Assembly: GCA_030428695.1 (NCBI GenBank) | Contig: JAUIEM010000295.1 | Coordinates: 1 to 12,679, forward strand | DNA length: 12,679 nt | Source of the DNA: a bacterium | GTDB taxonomy: Bacteria; Planctomycetota; J058; JAJDCP01 | Reading direction: 5' to 3' | In this document: in pieces, positions 10,486-12,679 of the stretch | Numbering within the stretch: the first letter of the stretch is position 1 | Layout of the letters: each line of letters begins with the position of its first letter | Program-made: the position numbers and the translations under genes | The notes under the pieces: model-generated | Databases searched by the model: none | What the model was told of the DNA's origin: nothing | What the model saw: the letters and a program-made list of their open reading frames with translations, nothing else

Positions 10486-12679
10486 TCTACACGTCGGCGC
10501 CGGCCGGCTTGCGACAGGGTAGCCGCGGTTTCTGTACGGTCGCGTGTACCCGCGGAATGCCGCCTACCTATCTCGACAAGCTTGAGAGTCTCAGTGGTTA
10601 CAGAGCCCCAGACCGTTCGGAGTCACCTCGCGGTGTCGCGCCTGCATCCCTCGCGCATTACCGCATTGCTTTGGGCGGAAAGCGCTTCAGCCTTCTCTCG
10701 AGAATCGGGCTCTGCGGCGTCGACTATACAGGACGTGTGAACAAGATTGCGCACCATCTCTTGCTCGATCCACAGGAGTACTCTCCGGCCGGTCCCGCGT
10801 CACTTCTTGCCCATGACGGCCTCTTCCGCAAAGAGTGGAGTGGTGCATCTCGACACTTCGACCGACCCCGGTCTCTGCCTGTCTGCGTGCAGACGTCGGG
10901 AAAGGCCGAGAGATGGGAAGAGGTGACGGGAGACGCCGGCTGGGCTGGAGTGCTTGCTGAGCGCTGCGGTGGCTCGGCACCTGTCTTCATCGTGTACGAG
11001 CCAGGCTTCGACGTCCTCCCGCTGTTTGCCGAGGCACAGAGATCTCTCGACCCCGACCAGCGCTGGCATGCGACGTTCAATACCTACCTCACCCAACTCC
11101 CTCCTGACGTGTCTTGCGATTGGAGGGGCTGCACTCCCCAGTCTCCGGCTCTCGCGGCCGCGCGGCGGAACCGCAAGTCGTTGGTCCTGGACCTGCGTCA
11201 GGGACGGAAGCTCGGCCGAGCTCCCGATTCGGCATTGGTCAAGGCTGCGCGGGAGGGGAGCGAGCCTCCGCGTCGAGCGCTCCCCGAGATCAGGGGCTCA
11301 CGACCGATCGAGGTCGCAAGCTTCGTGCCGCCAGCCGTGCCGATCACTCGTACAGCGCAACCTACGGCAGCTGAGGATATGGCGGTCGGGATGGAGCCGA
11401 CGCCATCACCGGCGCGAGCCGAAGCCTACGTGCCGGAACCCAGACATCTCCGAAACAACGGGAAAGAACGGGTGTTCCTTGGTGCTGCAGGGAAAGGCGC
11501 GGCGGCCCTCGCCACGGTGTTGGTGCTCGTCTGCCTGCTGCTGTGGATGCAGGTGTCGAGACTGACCAACGCGGCGGATCTCGAGCGCGAGACCCAGGCC
11601 GACGCGCTCAATGCCCGCGAGAAAGAGCTCCGAGACGGCTTTGCGGAGCAAGTCGCGTTGATCGAGCGGGAGAGAGATCAAGCGCAAGCGCGAAGTGCGG
11701 ACCTTGCGGATGAACTGAAGGAGGAGCGGGCGAAGGTTGGAGTTCTGGGTGACTCGTTGAGGGTGGGAAATGCGCTTCGGACACAGCTAAGGGCAGAGCG
11801 GGACGCGATTGCCAGCGAACGGGATGCTCTACACAAGGAGAACGCGGAGCTTCATGCTTCAACAGCTTCGCCCGGTGAGCCTTCTGGCGCAGAGATGTCG
11901 GCTCTAGTGCCTGATCTTCCTATGGAGATTCGAAACTTCGCACTTGTTCCGATTGGCGATGTCGTCGCGACTCGGGGTGCTGAAAGCGAATGGGACCCCC
12001 TTCCTGCAACAGCTAAGGGCGGACAGGAATTCAGGTTCGTACTTCACGAGCAAGGAGACGTGCGCGTATCAGTTTCATCTCGCGCCGACGACATCAAAGT
12101 AGACTTTGACAAATCTGGTACTGCAAAAATCGGTAGAGTGAGTGGAATGCCGACCGGTGCCTATGTTATGAAAGTTGAAACTGGTGAAGATCTACACATC
12201 AGCCTACGCGACGGTTCCACGGGTCACGCATGGCCAGACTTTATCGCGGACATCGATAGTATCGACATTGTGTACCAAGAGCGGCAGGAGACTCACAGAT
12301 ATCACATCAGGCCACTCCGCAAAGTCAACCTCCCAGTGATTTTTGACGCCGGAGCAACTTCACACACCGTTCAGATTCCACATCATTGGGCAAACCTACG
12401 ATTCGATTCGATTTCCGCGGAAGTCGATAGTCTATGGAGCGACGCGTCTTTCAAAGTAGACGTAGTCGGCTTGGACGTGAGAGTGACTTCAGTTTTTCGC
12501 CATCGAATGCAATGTGTCGGCACACTTCATTCTTTGGTGCGGATGATAGAAGATGGTCGAGGCGACGAACAAAGTCATCGTGAGTGGTACAGGAAGTTTA
12601 GGGGGTTGTATGAGGATGCTAGCGGTGCATTAAGGGCTTTTTCTTCTATGATCGATCACAACGTCGTGATTGATGAGCT
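10470..12679 (+). CDS. GAP1-N2 family GTPase-associated protein with membrane anchor (partial)
   Basis: The reading frame is open from GTG 10470 to the right edge (736 codons, no stop). GGAGG at 10459-10463 lies six bases before the GTG. The start, LELIYTSAPAGLRQGSRGFC followed by TVACTRGMPP, and NKIAHHLLLDP (91-101) match GAP1-N2. GDAGWAGVLAE (154-164) with FNTYLTQLPPDVSCDWRG (203-220) matches the GAP1 middle domain. A proline-rich linker leads to one transmembrane helix (about 342-361), then a charged coiled coil (365-465). The C-terminal part (480-736) looks beta-rich and then helical; I do not recognise it. Upstream overlap with the GTPase gene indicates a coupled pair, so the protein likely anchors or regulates the GTPase at the membrane. 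The N-terminal half would be cytosolic if the helix is a simple anchor, with the coiled coil across the membrane. The final segment is AT-richer than the rest. Confidence 0.85.
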   Translation, partial: MALELIYTSAPAGLRQGSRGFCTVACTRGMPPTYLDKLESLSGYRAPDRSESPRGVAPASLAHYRIALGGKRFSLLSRIGLCGVDYTGRVNKIAHHLLLDPQEYSPAGPASLLAHDGLFRKEWSGASRHFDRPRSLPVCVQTSGKAERWEEVTGDAGWAGVLAERCGGSAPVFIVYEPGFDVLPLFAEAQRSLDPDQRWHATFNTYLTQLPPDVSCDWRGCTPQSPALAAARRNRKSLVLDLRQGRKLGRAPDSALVKAAREGSEPPRRALPEIRGSRPIEVASFVPPAVPITRTAQPTAAEDMAVGMEPTPSPARAEAYVPEPRHLRNNGKERVFLGAAGKGAAALATVLVLVCLLLWMQVSRLTNAADLERETQADALNAREKELRDGFAEQVALIERERDQAQARSADLADELKEERAKVGVLGDSLRVGNALRTQLRAERDAIASERDALHKENAELHASTASPGEPSGAEMSALVPDLPMEIRNFALVPIGDVVATRGAESEWDPLPATAKGGQEFRFVLHEQGDVRVSVSSRADDIKVDFDKSGTAKIGRVSGMPTGAYVMKVETGEDLHISLRDGSTGHAWPDFIADIDSIDIVYQERQETHRYHIRPLRKVNLPVIFDAGATSHTVQIPHHWANLRFDSISAEVDSLWSDASFKVDVVGLDVRVTSVFRHRMQCVGTLHSLVRMIEDGRGDEQSHREWYRKFRGLYEDASGALRAFSSMIDHNVVIDE

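Overview
The window is a high-GC defence region. It holds most of a type I-G (formerly I-U) CRISPR-Cas locus, followed by a two-gene GTPase/GAP1 module of the kind described in NTP-dependent biological conflict systems. Hand counts on sampled 60-base lines give about 70-80% GC in the cas genes, 50-60% in the GTPase gene, 60-65% in the first part of the GAP1 gene and only 45-52% in its tail. This suggests modules of different origin. The host is probably a GC-rich, developmentally complex Gram-negative bacterium (Planctomycetota, Acidobacteriota or Myxococcota are my guesses). No rRNA or tRNA gene is present to settle this.

Layout: 1-98 (minus) is the 5' end of a cas4 gene, most likely the cas4-cas1 fusion usual in type I-G, running off the left edge. 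It diverges from a WYL-domain regulator (227-1288, plus). A 229-base gap follows, then a translationally coupled effector operon: cas3 (1518-4253), csb3/cas8 (4253-5140), csb1/cas7 (5137-6189) and csb2/cas5-cas6 (6186-8357). Each junction is a 1-4 base stop/start overlap. No CRISPR array, cas1 body or cas2 lies inside the window; they are expected to the left.

An intergenic stretch of about 277 bases with several inverted repeats separates the cas operon from the second module. This contains a zinc-ribbon TRAFAC-type GTPase (8635-10485) and an overlapping GAP1-N2 family membrane protein (10470 to beyond the right edge).

How they work together: Csb2 would mature the crRNA. Csb1, Csb3 and Csb2 would form the Cascade-like complex, and Cas3 would unwind and degrade the bound target DNA. 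The WYL protein probably controls the locus: a palindromic motif CGACA-N5-TGTCG occurs both in the cas4/WYL divergent promoter and between WYL and cas3. The GTPase and GAP1 proteins would form a separate, membrane-linked, nucleotide-switch defence or signalling pair. Its mechanism is not known from the sequence.
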